From NCBI GenBank assembly GCA_902651635.1, contig CACRSC010000053.1:62001-126000 (forward strand): a DNA stretch of 64,000 bases, given 5' to 3'. The first letter of the stretch is position 1. Every line of letters begins with the position of its first letter. Made by a program: the position numbers and the translations under genes. The notes under the pieces were generated by a model that had not been told where the DNA came from, did not search any database, and saw only the letters and a list, made by a program, of their open reading frames with translations. Of the stretch, positions 11,431 to 23,300 are shown one piece after another. Source of the DNA: Mastigamoeba balamuthi (Eukaryota; Evosea; Mastigamoebida; Mastigamoebidae).

Positions 11431-14364
11431 ATGAAGAGGACTCGCGGCGGGTCGCAGAAGCCCCAGGACAAGCGCTCGCGCAAGAAGGACGAGCGGGCGC
11501 GCGACGAGGAGGAGATCGCCACCCTCGGCAAGCGCATCAAGGCCGAAGTGCCCCCGCGCGGCGTGCGTCCCCTGCCCACCTGCCCACCGCGTCTGCCACC
11601 GCTCACACGCCGCCCCGACGCGTCTGCGGCGAGCAGCTGAACCCGCTCGAGGCCAAGGAGGGCGAGGGCACGGGCGAGGGCTACGTGGTGCAGTACCCCG
11701 AGGCGAGGCGGTTCGACGAGCTGCCGGTCTCGCAGCGGACCGCGCTGGGCCTCGCGGACGCGGGCTTCGTCGACATGACGCCCGTCCAGCGCGCCGCCAT
11801 CCCGCAGGCCCTCGCCGGCCGCGACGTCCTCGGCGCCGCCCGCACCGGCAGCGGCAAGACCCTCGCCTTCGGTGCGCCCCCCCCCCCNNNNNNNNNNCCC
11901 CCCCACGGCCCCTCTGCAGCTCTGCTCTGCTCTGCGCCGCACAGGCGTCGCCGATGCGCTGACGTGGCGCTGACGTTTGGTCCCCCCCTGCGCAGTGGTG
12001 CCCATGCTGGAGCTCCTGTACAGGCGCAAGTGGACGCTCTTTGACGGGCTGGGCGCGCTGGTCCTCACCCCCACCCGCGAGCTCGTACGCCGGCGGCCTG
12101 GCCACTCTCCCTCATTCCCTCTCCCTCTCCCTCGTCCGTGCGAAGTGGGGGAAGTGCAGGTCCCAGTGCAAGCAGCTCTGTGCCTGCAGTGCCTGTGCTC
12201 TGAGGCGCTGCCTGTGTGTCCCGCTCTCGGGGCCCCTGCGTGTTGCTGCAGTCCTCTCTCTGCGAGAGAAGCGTCTGTGTCTGTGGTGTTGTCTCTGTTC
12301 TGCTCCGCAGCGGTCGTCCCCCTTTGAGGGCTTGGAGCGCTGCAGCGCTCTCCCGGGGAGACCAGTGGCGGCTGTGCCCTGAGTGGCCTCGCTGAGTGAC
12401 TGACCGCCCGTCCTTGGCCCTGCCGCTCGCGTGCAACAGTGCGTGCAGATCTTCGACGTGCTGAGGAAGGCGGGCAAGCAGCACGGCTGCAGCGCCGGCG
12501 TCATCATCGGCGGCAAGGCGGCCAGCGAGGAGGCCGAGAAGGTCGCGCGCATGAACATCCTCATCGCGACGCCCGGCCGCCTGCTCTACCACCTCGACAA
12601 CACCTCCTCGTTCAACGCTGCGAACCTCCTCATGCTCGGTGCCCGCGCCCCTGCTCCCCGGCCGCTCCCGGTCTCGCGCCGTCTCTGACCGGTTCCTCGC
12701 CTCCTCCAGTTCTGGACGAGGCGGACAGGCTGCTGGACTCGGGGTTCAGCAACGAGGTGAACGCGATCGTGGGGCACATGCCGCCCAAGAGGCAGACGCT
12801 GTTGTTCAGCGCGACGCAGACCAAGAGCGTGCGCGACCTGGCGAGGCTGAGCCTGAGGAACCCGGTCTACGTGAGCGTCGACGAGGCCAGCGCGACGCGG
12901 ACGCCCGAGTCGCTGACGCAGCGCGCGGCCGTCGTGGAGCTGCAGGACAAGCTGGGCTGCCTGATGTCGTTTGTCAAGTCGCACCTCAAGAGCAAGGTGC
13001 TCGTGTTCCTGTCGACGTGCAAGCAGGTCCGCTTCGTCTTCGAGGCGTTTAGGAGGCTGCACCCAGGCGTGCCGCTGCGGCACCTGCACGGGCGCATGCA
13101 CCAGGACAGGCGCATCGACATCTACCAGGACTTCTGCCGCAGGAGCGAGGTCGTGCTCTTCGCGACCGACATCGCGGCGCGCGGGCTCGACTTCCCCGAC
13201 GTCGACTGGGTCGTGCAGCTCGACTGCCCCGAGGACGTCAACACGTACATCCACCGCGTGGGCCGCACGGCGCGGTTCAAGTCGGGCGGGCAGGCGCTGA
13301 TCATCCTGACGCCCTCCGAGGCCAAGTTCCTCGACAAGCTCGCGGCCTCGCGCATCCCGTGCACGCGCGTCGAGCTCGACCCGCGCAGGCAAATCTCCGT
13401 CGACAGCGCCATCGAGGCGCTCGTGGCCGAGAACGCGGACCTCAAGTACCTCGCGCAGCGCGCGTTTGTGTCGTACATGCGCAGCATCTACCTCTCGCAG
13501 GACAGGGACGTGTTCGACGTCACGGCGCTGCCCGCGGGGCCGTTCGCGCGCAGCCTCGGGCTGCCCACGGCGCCCGTGATCAAGTTCCTGCAGAACGCCA
13601 AGAACGCGCGCATGATGTCGACCGCGGCCGCGATGAAGGGCAACAGGCGCCTGCTCGCTGTGCTCGAGTCCAAGGACAGCGACGACGACGATGACGATGA
13701 CGACGACGACGCGGACGGCAGCGACGCCGAAACCGCTGCGGCTGAGAAGAAGCCCGCGAGCGAGGCCCCCAAGCCTGCCGCTGCCGCTGCTGCCGAGAGC
13801 GACGACGGCGACGACGACCTGCTGGTCAAGAAGGAGAACCCCGCGCACCTCAAGCTGAGCGCCGCGGACGACATCTTCGCGGAGCTGGACGGGCAGGACG
13901 CGGAGAAGCCCAAGCAGCGCTCGTTCTCGACGGCCAAGAAGCTGCACCACGCGCTGGCCATCAAGTTCGAGGGCAAGAAGGTGCGTTTCGGAGGAGACGA
14001 CGACGAGGCCGAGGCCGAGGCGGCTCCCAAGAGCGAGGAGCCCTCGTTCATCTCCAAGGCCAAGCAGGCGATGAAGAGCGCGGACAAGGAGGACAAGGCC
14101 GCCCAGAAGGAGAAGCTGTCGGAGCGCAGGCGCAAGCGCAGGGCAGCCGAGTCCAAGCCGACCAAAGACAGCGACGAGGACGAGGGCGGCTGCGTGGCGA
14201 CCATCGCTGGAGCCGACGACGAAGAGGAGGAGCCTGAGCAGCCGGAGGAGGAGGAGGCCGAGGATGAGAGGCCGCGGAAGAAGCAAAGAGTACAGAAGGC
14301 GCCTGCGGACCTGCACTCGCAGGAGGACCTGGCTCTCAAGATCCTCCAGAGCCGCTTGAAGTAA
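11431..14364 (+). CDS. DDX10: DEAD-box ATP-dependent RNA helicase, DDX10/Dbp4 family
   Basis: Nucleolar helicase for ribosome biogenesis (Dbp4/DDX10 releases U14 snoRNA in yeast; family knowledge). Exons: 11431-11562, 11637-11871, 11996-12084, 12440-12638, 12710-14364, giving 769 residues. The start at 11431 ([19 protein letters not shown]) gives a basic leader like that of the family; an open frame reaching further upstream is out of phase with it. Motifs in order: Q motif around [31 protein letters not shown] at the end of exon 3, [21 protein letters not shown] (split by an intron), [42 protein letters not shown]. The C-terminal third is lysine-rich with acidic runs and a ten-residue aspartate tract, as in Dbp4. 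An assembly gap lies inside intron 2. Confidence 0.92.
11888..11897. other. Assembly gap (10 N) inside helicase intron 2
   Basis: Ten undetermined bases sit in the middle of a poly-C run. The gap is intronic (11872-11995), so it does not affect the protein, but the true intron length is unknown. Confidence 0.95.
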
Positions 14365-14698
14365 ACAACGCCACCAGATCACTGGTTTCCGTTACACGAA
14401 CACCCGAAGGATGCGGTTGTCGAGACTGCAGACCAGCATGTCTGCGCGAACGCCTGCGTCTGTAGCTCAGTTGGAGTGTGTGCGTGGGGTCCGGGACCGC
14501 GTCCACGTTTGCCGGCTGCAGGAACGTGTCGCTGAAGGCGGAGGATTGGAATCAACGAGCAACAATTGAATTCAGGTCGTTGTATGGCTATTGCTGCTGC
14601 TGCCTCACCGCAGCAGCTCTCGCAGCTCTCATCTTCTCCAGATCCAGTGTCCGGATAGCCAGCTGCGCACAAAAGGGGTGAGTAAGAACTCTGGGTAT
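14365..14698. other. Convergent intergenic spacer
   Basis: Lies between the ends of the helicase gene (plus) and the Chibby-like gene (minus). A stretch near 14,463 reads like a tRNA D-arm (TAGCTCAGTTGG), but no anticodon or T-arm follows. Nothing else was recognised. Confidence 0.5.
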
Positions 14699-15136
14699 TC
14701 AGTAGCACACCATGTCGGTCAGCAGCTGGACTTTGAAATCGAGCATGCAGTTCTCCTCGAGTACCCTCTGGTTCTCGTCCTGCAGTCTCGCGATCACCTG
14801 CTTCAGCCGCCTGCCATGCAACCTCAGTGCTCAATTGCACACCCCGCAATGGAGTACGTACTCGACCTCGTCGGCCTCGGCAAAGCCCTGGCCCTCGCCT
14901 GGCGGGCGCCTCAGCAATGACAAAAATAGCCGGGGAACTGAAAATAGGAGCTCGCCTTTCCAGAGGCCGTTGTGGTAGACGAGGCTGTAGCCGCCGACGT
15001 CCAGCTCGACGGGGTCGGTGTATGCAGGCATCTGCGAGGCCGGGGTGTTGCCGGGGTGCGGGCGCTTTGTGCTGCTGAACACGCCCATGGCCTTCTTCTC
15101 CCAAGTGGTCTTCTTCTGCTTCACGGGGGTCGCCAT
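14699..15136 (-). CDS. CBY1: Chibby-family basal-body / ciliary protein
   Basis: Small 106-residue protein. Exons, minus-strand order: 15136-14956, 14898-14858, 14797-14699. It shows the Chibby order: a proline-containing N-terminus, a core ending YSLVYHNGLWKG (compare QSLKFENGQWIAE in human CBY1, from memory), a short acidic link, then a leucine heptad coiled coil LQDENQRVLEENCMLDFKVQ matching the human coiled coil. Human CBY1 is 126 residues, so length fits. Chibby proteins act at the distal appendages and transition zone of basal bodies, so this gene implies that the organism builds a flagellum at some stage. Intron 1 starts with GC (GCGAGC); a GT alternative further in would give a slightly longer exon 1. 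Confidence 0.72.
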
Positions 15137-15357
15137 TCCTGCTGCTGATAGGGTTGCGACCCCCAGATTCGCCTATCTTCCATTGGCGTGGGCGCTTTGA
15201 GCCCTCGAGGGCGTCCAGCTCGGTGTGCTGGCAGGCCAAGGGGGTTGTTTCGACAAGAGCAGGCAAGGCAGCCATGTGGCCATCATACGAGCGTGGCAGC
15301 GCCCACAGCTTGGGGGACTTTGTTGTTGGCATCAACACTGGCGCCTGCAAGCGCCGC

Positions 15358-16672
15358 TCAGTCGTCAAACGCAGCGGCCTTCTTCTTCGAGGGCCTCCCG
15401 AACGACAGCGTCGTCGCGCCCCCCTTCGGCTGCTGCTGCTGCCTCTTCTTCTTGTGCACCGCTGCGGGCGCGTGCTGCGTCGACTCCTGCAAAGTTGCCC
15501 CCCAATTCGCAATAGGCGCATTCAATTGATTGGCGCGCTCTGCAACAAATGCAGGGGGAGGGGGCGAGCGGACCTGCGACTCATCCTCCTCGCCCTCGGC
15601 GTCGCCCTCGGTCTGCTGGCTGTCGAGAGCCCCGCGGGGGCCCTTGGCCTTGAACTCGGCCGCCGCGCGCTTGCGCTCGGCCTCGCGCTCCTTGGCCTCC
15701 TTGGCCTCACGCTCCTTGGCCTCCCTGGCCTCCTTGGCCTCGCGCTCCTTGGCCTTGTCCTTCTTGCCCGCTGCGCCCTGGGGCGGCGTGGGGATCAGCG
15801 CCGCGTCCTCGTCGTCGTCCTTGACCCACTCCTCCTCCTGCTCCTTGGGCGCCTCGGCCTCGTCCTCGTCCTCGACAATCTCGACGGGGGCCGCCTGCCC
15901 TCCCCCAAGCAGCAGCAGCAGCAGCGTCCCAGCTCAGTGCGCGCGGCCAGCAGCAGAGGGGGAGGAGGGAACTTTGAAATTCAATTGAATTGGGGCACCT
16001 TCTTGCCGGCGGTCGCCGCCTTCTTGGCCGCGGGGGCCGGGGACGCGAGCGACGCCGACTCCGCCGACCGCTTGATGGGGATCACGGGCGCTCCGTCGTC
16101 CTCGTCCTCCTCCTCCGCCGCCGCGGCCGGCGTCTTCTTGGCCGGAGTGCCACGCGGCGACGACGACGACGACGACGCCGAGGGCTTGGCAGGCGACTTC
16201 TTGGGGGCCGGGGCCGCGCTGTCGGCGTCGGCGTCGGCGATCTGCGGGGGCGGCAGGGCGAGCGAGGCCTCCGCGTCGGGGTCGTGCGTGCGGATGACGT
16301 CGAAGAGCTGCCGCAGGCTCGCGCGGGCCGCACGCGTCTCGTAGGCCTTCTTCTTCTCCTCGCCCAGCTTCTGCCACTCGTGCGCCAGCTCCGTGATCAC
16401 CGCCCCGCGCTCCACGCCCTCGCCCATCTTGCGCTCTGCGGTGGGGGCGGTTGGGCGTTGAGGGTTGGCGTGTTGCCGTTGGCTGTGGTGTGGACGCAGG
16501 GCTGTGTGGCTGTGCGACTGTGCGGCTGTGCTGTGCTGCGCAGAGCTGTGCGCTGAGAGGGCAGAGGCGAGGGAGGGAGGCGGAGCGGGGGGGCGGGCGG
16601 ACTGTAGTTCTCGCTGACGAAGAACGTGTACGCCGAGGTGGGGCGCATGCTGACCTTCTTGGACACCGGCAT
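15358..16672 (-). CDS. HMG-box chromatin protein with acidic/basic tail
   Basis: 318-residue protein. Exons, minus-strand order: 16672-16603, 16435-15999, 15894-15574, 15486-15358. The HMG box is split by intron 1: RPTSAYTFFVSENY joins KRKMGEGV, followed by ITELAHEWQKLGEEKKKAYE, the characteristic W-x-x-L...E-K-x-x-Y pattern of helices 2-3. The rest is low complexity: alanine/lysine/proline stretches, an acidic segment (EIVEDEDEAEAPKEQEEE), a charged KEREAKEAREAKE repeat that would form a single alpha helix, and a glutamine/lysine tail ending KKKAAAFDD. This looks like a nuclear HMGB or chromatin-remodelling accessory protein; the exact orthologue is not clear. Both introns 2 and 3 contain the palindrome TCAATTGA. 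Confidence 0.75.
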
Positions 16673-16927
16673 CGTGCGTTGCGCGGGTTGAGGGGACCGG
16701 AGGGAGGGAGGGGCGGGCTACAGTGTGAAAAATCTCCCGCGATGATGTCATCAACGTTTTTTGAATTGCGGGATCGAGGCCGTGGCGCCACAGCTGCAGT
16801 GGCACTGACCTCGGAGCGAGACACAGTTCTTGCCAATTGGATCAGATGAAAGAGCAGGCCACCTCCCAATGACATCGGACAACGGTATGTCCACAAGCTT
16901 CAGATAGGAAATTCTACTATCTGTGAA

Positions 16928-16998
16928 GCACTGGTGGTCTAAGGGTAGAATGCTCGCCTGCCACGCGGGCGATCCGGGTTCGAGTCCCGGCCAGTGCA
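16928..16998 (+). tRNA. tRNA-Gly (anticodon GCC)
   Basis: 71-nt cloverleaf: 7-bp acceptor stem GCACTGG/CCAGTGC, discriminator A, anticodon loop containing GCC, T-arm with GGTTCGAGTCC as box B, and a box A-like TGGTCTAAGGG. No intron, and no CCA encoded, as expected for a eukaryotic gene. Confidence 0.95.
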
Positions 16999-16999
16999 A

Positions 17000-17004
17000 T
17001 TTTT
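17000..17004 (+). terminator. RNA polymerase III terminator of tRNA-Gly
   Basis: Run of five T immediately after the tRNA 3' end. Confidence 0.8.
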
Positions 17005-17302
17005 GTCCATGCTGCGCTCCAATTCAACTCCGGATCCATTTTCTGTCCACCAGTGGCGAGAAATGTGCTGTTATGATAACCGGAAAACACAATTTACCCT
17101 TAAACCCCGTCGACGCCAAATCCGTCACATATTTTGCGCCCATACACGCAACGCCAACCGCCACATGATTTTCCACTCGCCACCTGCGTAGAATCTGAAC
17201 CGCACGGCGATCCTCATTCTCCTCATTCTCTTAACCACCCGCCTGAGAGCACACACCACCCAAGCCACCAATCCACACCAACAAGGGCCAACACCCCCCT
17301 CC
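17005..17302 (+). other. Upstream region of surface-protein copy 2
   Basis: No gene. The last ~100 bases before the ATG at 17303 are strongly C- and A-rich, as in several other leaders in this window. No further element recognised. Confidence 0.4.
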
Positions 17303-20300
17303 ATGCACCCCACGCTGCTCCTCCTGGCCGTGGCGTGCCACCTGGCCTCCGCAGCCCCCGCAGGTGCATTTCCCTCGGCGTATCAGTTTTAGGCCTTTGC
17401 GTCTCGTGCCCTTTTCCCCTGTGGCCGTTGTTACTGTAACGGCGCGGCCCTCTGCTGCCCCGCTGGCCAGAGGCAACCGCCATCCGTTCTCCTCCCCGCG
17501 GCCCTCGTCGCGAGTGCTGCCGCACCCTGGGCCTGGGCTCACCACATATCCCCTGGGCTTGGGAGATCGATATCAATCGGTTCATTCCCCTCAGCTTCCT
17601 TTCCTTCCCCCCGCCTCTCTGCAGACGTGTGGAGGCCCAGCGCTCACGACCGCGTGTGGCTCGACGGCCACATCGTGGAGTTCGGCACGGACCCCAACTA
17701 CGTGCGCCTGGCCGACGTGCAGCCGGGCTCCGTGTTCGCCTTCACTGCGACGTACCGCAGCGACGACCAGCCGCAGTCGCCCCTGATTCACCTCGACGGT
17801 CCGATTCCCGAGATAATATCCATCAGGAAGAGACAGATTTCCCCCTGTGCTGACGCCATCTCGCCCACCGGGGGCGCACACGAGCGCAGGCCACGTGTAC
17901 GACGTCAGCGTCGCGAGTTGTGCCACCAAGGTCGCAGGGGAGTGGTACGCAAAGGACTACCAGTGGTCCGGCTCGAGGCTCGAGACCGCCAAAAGGCACA
18001 CCCTCGAGGACGCCCACTCGCGTGTGGGCAACACCTACCACGCGATCCCCCAGAACTACTACTGCCGCGTCACCGTCCAGACCTCGAGTGCGCATTCTCT
18101 TGATTTTCCCAAGCGATTTCGGATTCTGATATCTTGGGTACCAATGCGGGATATCAGGAACAATGACCCCTGAGCTGTGCGAGTACAAGTGGGACGAGAG
18201 GTACAGCACGTGGGGCGGCCTGCTGAGCAGCGAGGGCACGGTCAACCTCCTGGGCCTCGCCAACAGCCTCAGGACGCAGGACGGCACGGTAGAGACGGTC
18301 ACGACGACGCCGACCTCTCCCGTCGTCGTCATCGGGTGGATCCCCGACGACCCCAGGGAGGCCCGCTCGCCCCCCATACAGGTCATCAAATCGCACCCCT
18401 GGACGTCGCCGTTCTTCGACATGCCCCCCTCCGGATTCGTCGCTGGCTGTGTGATGGAGACGAACCAGTCCCCGAGGCCCCACTCCGAAGACATGAACAT
18501 CACCCAAGGCCACTTCTACCACTTTGCCGACAACAAGGTGCGCCCCAGCTCCCCGCCTCACCCCCATAGACGTTCGACTGGATCTGACGAGCACCCGTGC
18601 GGGGGGATTCGCAGCACACGGTGACGTGGATCAACTCGCTGTGGTCGGGCGGGCAGTCGGTCGAGTCTCTGCTCAGCAAAGTGCAGCTGTCGTTCTGGAA
18701 CGACGACGCGTACTCGCTCGTGGTCGAGCAGCACTTCAACGCGCTGCCGCTGGTGTCCAACATGTCGGGCTACTGGAACTGCCTGGGGTCGTACGAGAGT
18801 CAGGCGCACATCTTCACGGCGCCGAGCTTCCTGTCCATCAGCGACAAGGACAGCACGAGCTTCGTCAACCGCGTGCGCGGGCAGTTCCTGGACGAGCCGC
18901 GGAGCCCTTCGTGCCTGAGGCTGCGGCAGTGCATCGACTCGGAGTGGAACGGCACTCACTGCGTGTGCCTGCCGGGGTTCGAGGACTCGGAGCAGGGCTG
19001 CACCCCCTGCCCCGTGGGCACGTACAAGCCCAGCTCCGGGCGCTCCGCGTGCCTCCGGTGTCCTCTGCACAGTTCCACCGAGACCGTGGGCTCCATGAGC
19101 ATTGGCCAGTGCGCCTGCGAGGCCAACCACGGCGGGAATGCGTCGGGGATTGGGTGCACCCGCTGCATCGGCGGGTGGAAAGAAGGCAGCGGAGACTTCA
19201 GTTGCTCTGGGTGCGTTGACAACGCCGAGGCAAAACCATCGCTGTGCGAGTGCCGAGCGGGATTCAGGGGAGACGCGAGCCTGGCGAGGGGGAGCGCCAA
19301 CTGCACGGGATGCCCGATGCAGATGTACAAGGCGCAGGCGGGCAACACCGAGTGCACAGCGTGCCCGGCAAACTCGCACACGGACTCGACGGGGTCGGTG
19401 GGGTGCGTGTGCGATCAGCCCAACACGGTGTTCTTCGAGGGGCAGTGCGTGTGCAAGCTGGGATTCGTTCTGGCGCAGGGACGCTGTGTCGAGTGCCCTG
19501 TGGACACGTACCGCGACTCGCTGGCACTCGCGACCTGCACTTCCTGCCCGCCTCACAGGTGACTCGCGATTCCCTCGGAGCCCACATCGCTGACTTACCG
19601 CTGGCACAGCACCACTCTGGGACTGAACGGGTCGACCACGGTTCTGTTCTGCGCTTGCGACGAGGGAATGGGGGCCGCAGGCCAGTTGGAGTGTGTTACG
19701 TGCAGCACAATCAACACAGCACCGACCAGGGTACCCGGCAGTGAAGCGCGGAGGAGGTGCTCGTGCGACATGCCCTCACCCGACGGCTCGTGCTCGTGCT
19801 GGCCCGGGATGTACCGCAACAGCACGGGGCACTGCGTTTTCTGCCCCTCGGGTACCGTCAAGCCCGGCTACGGCAACTCGGCGTCCCTCTGCGCTGCGTG
19901 CTCCGGCCACAGCGTCCCCGACGCGGACCAGGCGTCGTGCGTGTGTGCTCCTGGGTACTTCCGGTACGACGGCGACCAGTGCAGGGCGTGCCCTGCTGGC
20001 ATGTTTCGCAACGAGGAGATGTCGCACTGGCTCTGCGGCTACTGCCGGGCTGGCTGGGTCTCCAGCGAGGGGGTGTCCGCGTGCATTCCCGGTCCCGGCC
20101 GCAATAGCGAAGCCCCGTGCGGGCAGGGCTTCTACAAGAGCGTCTCCGGGGCCACGCAGTGCACCTCGTGCCCTGGCGGGTCCACAACGATGATCCAGGG
20201 GGCGACATCGCCAGAGCTCTGCCTCTGCTCCTCTCGCCGTGTCCGCTCCCCGGGCGTTGGGTCCGAGTGGAACGGGACGTCGTGCGTCCGGTGCGGCGAG

Positions 20301-23300
20301 GGCGAGTATGCGATAGTCGCGGATATGGCGGGATGCAGGGCTTGCCCGCCCCGGTCGGCCCCGAACTTGGATACGTCCTCGTACACCGTCAACGTGACGT
20401 CGGAGCTGCAGTGGGTGTCTGGTTACACCGTGGTGGCGCGCCCGAAGTTCCTGGAGACGTTCCAGCTGCCGTTCGCCATGTACTTCCCCGACTGCAAGGA
20501 CGATCAGGCGACGGTCTTCCCCGCGGGAAACATCGAGTTCTGCGCCTCCGGGTGGCCCTACAATGTCACGCTGCTGGCGCTACACAACAACGTGGACGAA
20601 CGCGTGGCGTCGCTCAACCCGGACATGTCGACGATCGTTGTGGGCTACACGGGAGCAGCGCCCAACAGAGTCCTCGTCGTCGAGCTGACCGCGTACACGC
20701 TCGGCTCCCTCGGCGCGCGGCCCGCGATCGTGCAGCTGCTGATCGCCGAGCAGACGAGCGCCACGACGGCGACGATCAACGTCAAGCAGAGCCCCGACTC
20801 GGCGTGGAAGAATGACGTCTACGTGCTCGGGCGGACGACCGAGGACAACGCCTACGTGGGACCTCTCACGATGGCCCCCGCCACCTTCACTTTCAGCCGC
20901 TACATTGTGGGATGCCTCTGCCAGGAGGGGGCCACGATGGTCCGGGGCTCCTGCGAGTGCCTGCCCGGCTGGTTCATGCACAGCAACGGCACGTGCGTGC
21001 AGTGCGCCGAGGGTACGTACAAGGGAACCGTCGGCAGCGACTCGTGCACGCCGTGCACCGCCCACGCGACCTCCCCGCGCGGCTCGCCCTCACGGCTGTC
21101 GTGCACGTGCGAGGCCAACTTCGGAGGGGACGCGTCGGCCGAGGGGGGCACGTGCCAGGCATGCGTCGGAGGGACCAAGGACGCAGGCAACGGCAACTGC
21201 ATGTGCAACCTCAAGGTCCAGCTGGCGGATCCCGCAGTCTGCATGTGCAAGGTCGGCTACGAGCCCGGGCCCGAGGCGTGCAGCCCGTGCCCGTTCGGGT
21301 ACTACAAGAACACAACGTCCAACACGCCGTGCGTCGCGTGCCCGCCCAACAGCAACACGACCGCGAGCGGCGCGGTATCGCTGGACTCGTGCCAGTGCAA
21401 CGACAATTTCGGCGGTGACGCGAGGACCGGGGCCGCGTGCCTCGCGTGCCCGATCCCGAAGCCCTCGGCCAACAACCCCTGCTTCTGCCCCGATTTGATG
21501 ACCACCTCGACGAACGTGTGCGAGTGCATGAGCGGCTTCCAGTCGCTGGCGGGACAGTGCTCCGCCTGCGGCGCGGGTACCGCGAAGCTCTCCTCGGGCA
21601 ACTCGACAACGTGCGCACCGTGCGTGGCGGGCACCGCGAAGGCCAGCACTGGCCCCGGGGTCTGCGCGGCCTGCGCCGACTTCGCGTCGAGCGCTGCGGG
21701 TGCGAGCGAGTGCACGTGCAACCCGGGGTACCAGTACTACAGGCAGCCCGACAGGCGCAGGATCATCCCCCGCCCCCAGTGCAGCCTGTGCCCCCCGTCG
21801 ACGTTCAAGGGCGCGCAGGGCAACACGCGGTGCACGTACTGCCTCAACGGCTACCACGGGCTCTTCGGGTCGACTAGCGCGAGCGACTGCGCGTGCAGGC
21901 AGGACTACGGGTGGAACGGCACTGCCTGCGCGCCCTGCGCGGCCGGGACGTTCAAGAACAGCGTCTTCACCGGGTCGTGCAGCGCCTGCCCCGCCGGTGC
22001 GCAGACGTACGCGCCCAGCGACCCGTACGAGCTGCGCCTCGGCGACATCACGCAGAGCTGGACGCCCGGGGCGATGACGTCGGTAAAGCACGTCGACTTC
22101 GCGACGCTGGGCCCTCAGTACACAATGAGCGCGCCCGTGCCGCTGTTCTTCTCCGTCGGCGCGCTCGAGACCCTGACGGCGTTCGTCGAGGGCGAGGGTG
22201 ACGCCAGTGTCTTCGGTGTCGACATGTTCTTCACGGGCCGCACGGAGTTCAGGATCACGCTGACTCTGATGGCACAGCGCACGGGCAGCAGCCTGCTCAC
22301 GTCGTTCGTGCCGCTGACAGCAGACTTTGGCTGGACTGGCACGTCGTACCCGCGTCAGAGCGTCGTGCGGGTCACCGGGCGGTTCTTCGGGCTGGAGCAG
22401 GTCGTCACCTTCGAGGTCTCCGTCTCCGAGGCCAGCGGGTCGTCGGACCAGCCGCTGCACGTCAGTGTCGGCCCCGTGCCCGCCACGGACCTCGTCGTCT
22501 CGCTGTCGGCCCAGCTGAGGGTCACCAGCCCCAAGAGGGCGCTCGGCGAGCTCACAGGGCAGACGCTGACAATCGTGGATATGCCACTCTCGCAGTGGTC
22601 CGCCCAAGGCGCCACTGCGCCGCTGTTCCTCGTGCCCCCGTTCGAGCGCTGCGTCTGCCCAGAGAACAAGTACCTCTCGGGCTCCGAGTGTGTTGCCTGC
22701 CCGGCGGGCTCGACGCGGCCTGCGTTCAGCGCGGGGATACAGGGCTGCACCTGCCTGGACGCCAACGCCGTGTGGTCCAGCGGGCTGTGCCTGTGCGCCG
22801 CGGGAATGACCCTGGCGGCCAACGGCACCTGCGTGGGATGCCCTCTCGGGACGTGGAAGAGCACCGCTGGCAACGGGCAGTGCAACTCGTGCCCGCTGCA
22901 CTCGAGCACAGTCTCGATGGCGTCGACATCCAGGGGCAGCTGCCAGTGCATCGCCAACTACGGAGGCAACGCCTCTGCGGGGACCGATTGCGCCGCGTGC
23001 CAGGGCGGCTCCAAGCCCATGGGCAACGCTCCCTGCGACTGCTTCTCGCCGTCTGCTGTGGCGGACGCCACCGGTGCCCTCTGCCAGTGCATCGCCGGGA
23101 CGGGCGGGAACGCGCTGAGCGGAGCCAACGGGTGCGCGCCGTGCGCCACTGGGTGGTTCAAGGCCACCGCGGGGAACGCGCAGTGCCAGCAGTGCCCGCC
23201 GCACTCGGCCACCAACGGCACGACGAGCGAGCAGTGCGCGTGCCTCGAGGGCTATGGAGGCGACGCCAGGGGCAGCACGTGTCACCTGTGCGTGGGGTCG

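Noticed and set aside
12586-14382. A 598-codon minus-strand frame inside the helicase gene
   Set aside because: Antisense of an exon with all DEAD-box motifs; composition is typical of a shadow.
14458-14530. tRNA gene suggested by TAGCTCAGTTGG
   Set aside because: No acceptor-stem pairing, anticodon stem or T-arm follows.
14379-15521. A 380-codon minus-strand frame over the Chibby-like gene
   Set aside because: Out of frame with the Chibby blocks and with the HMG-box gene tail; low-complexity arginine/serine content.
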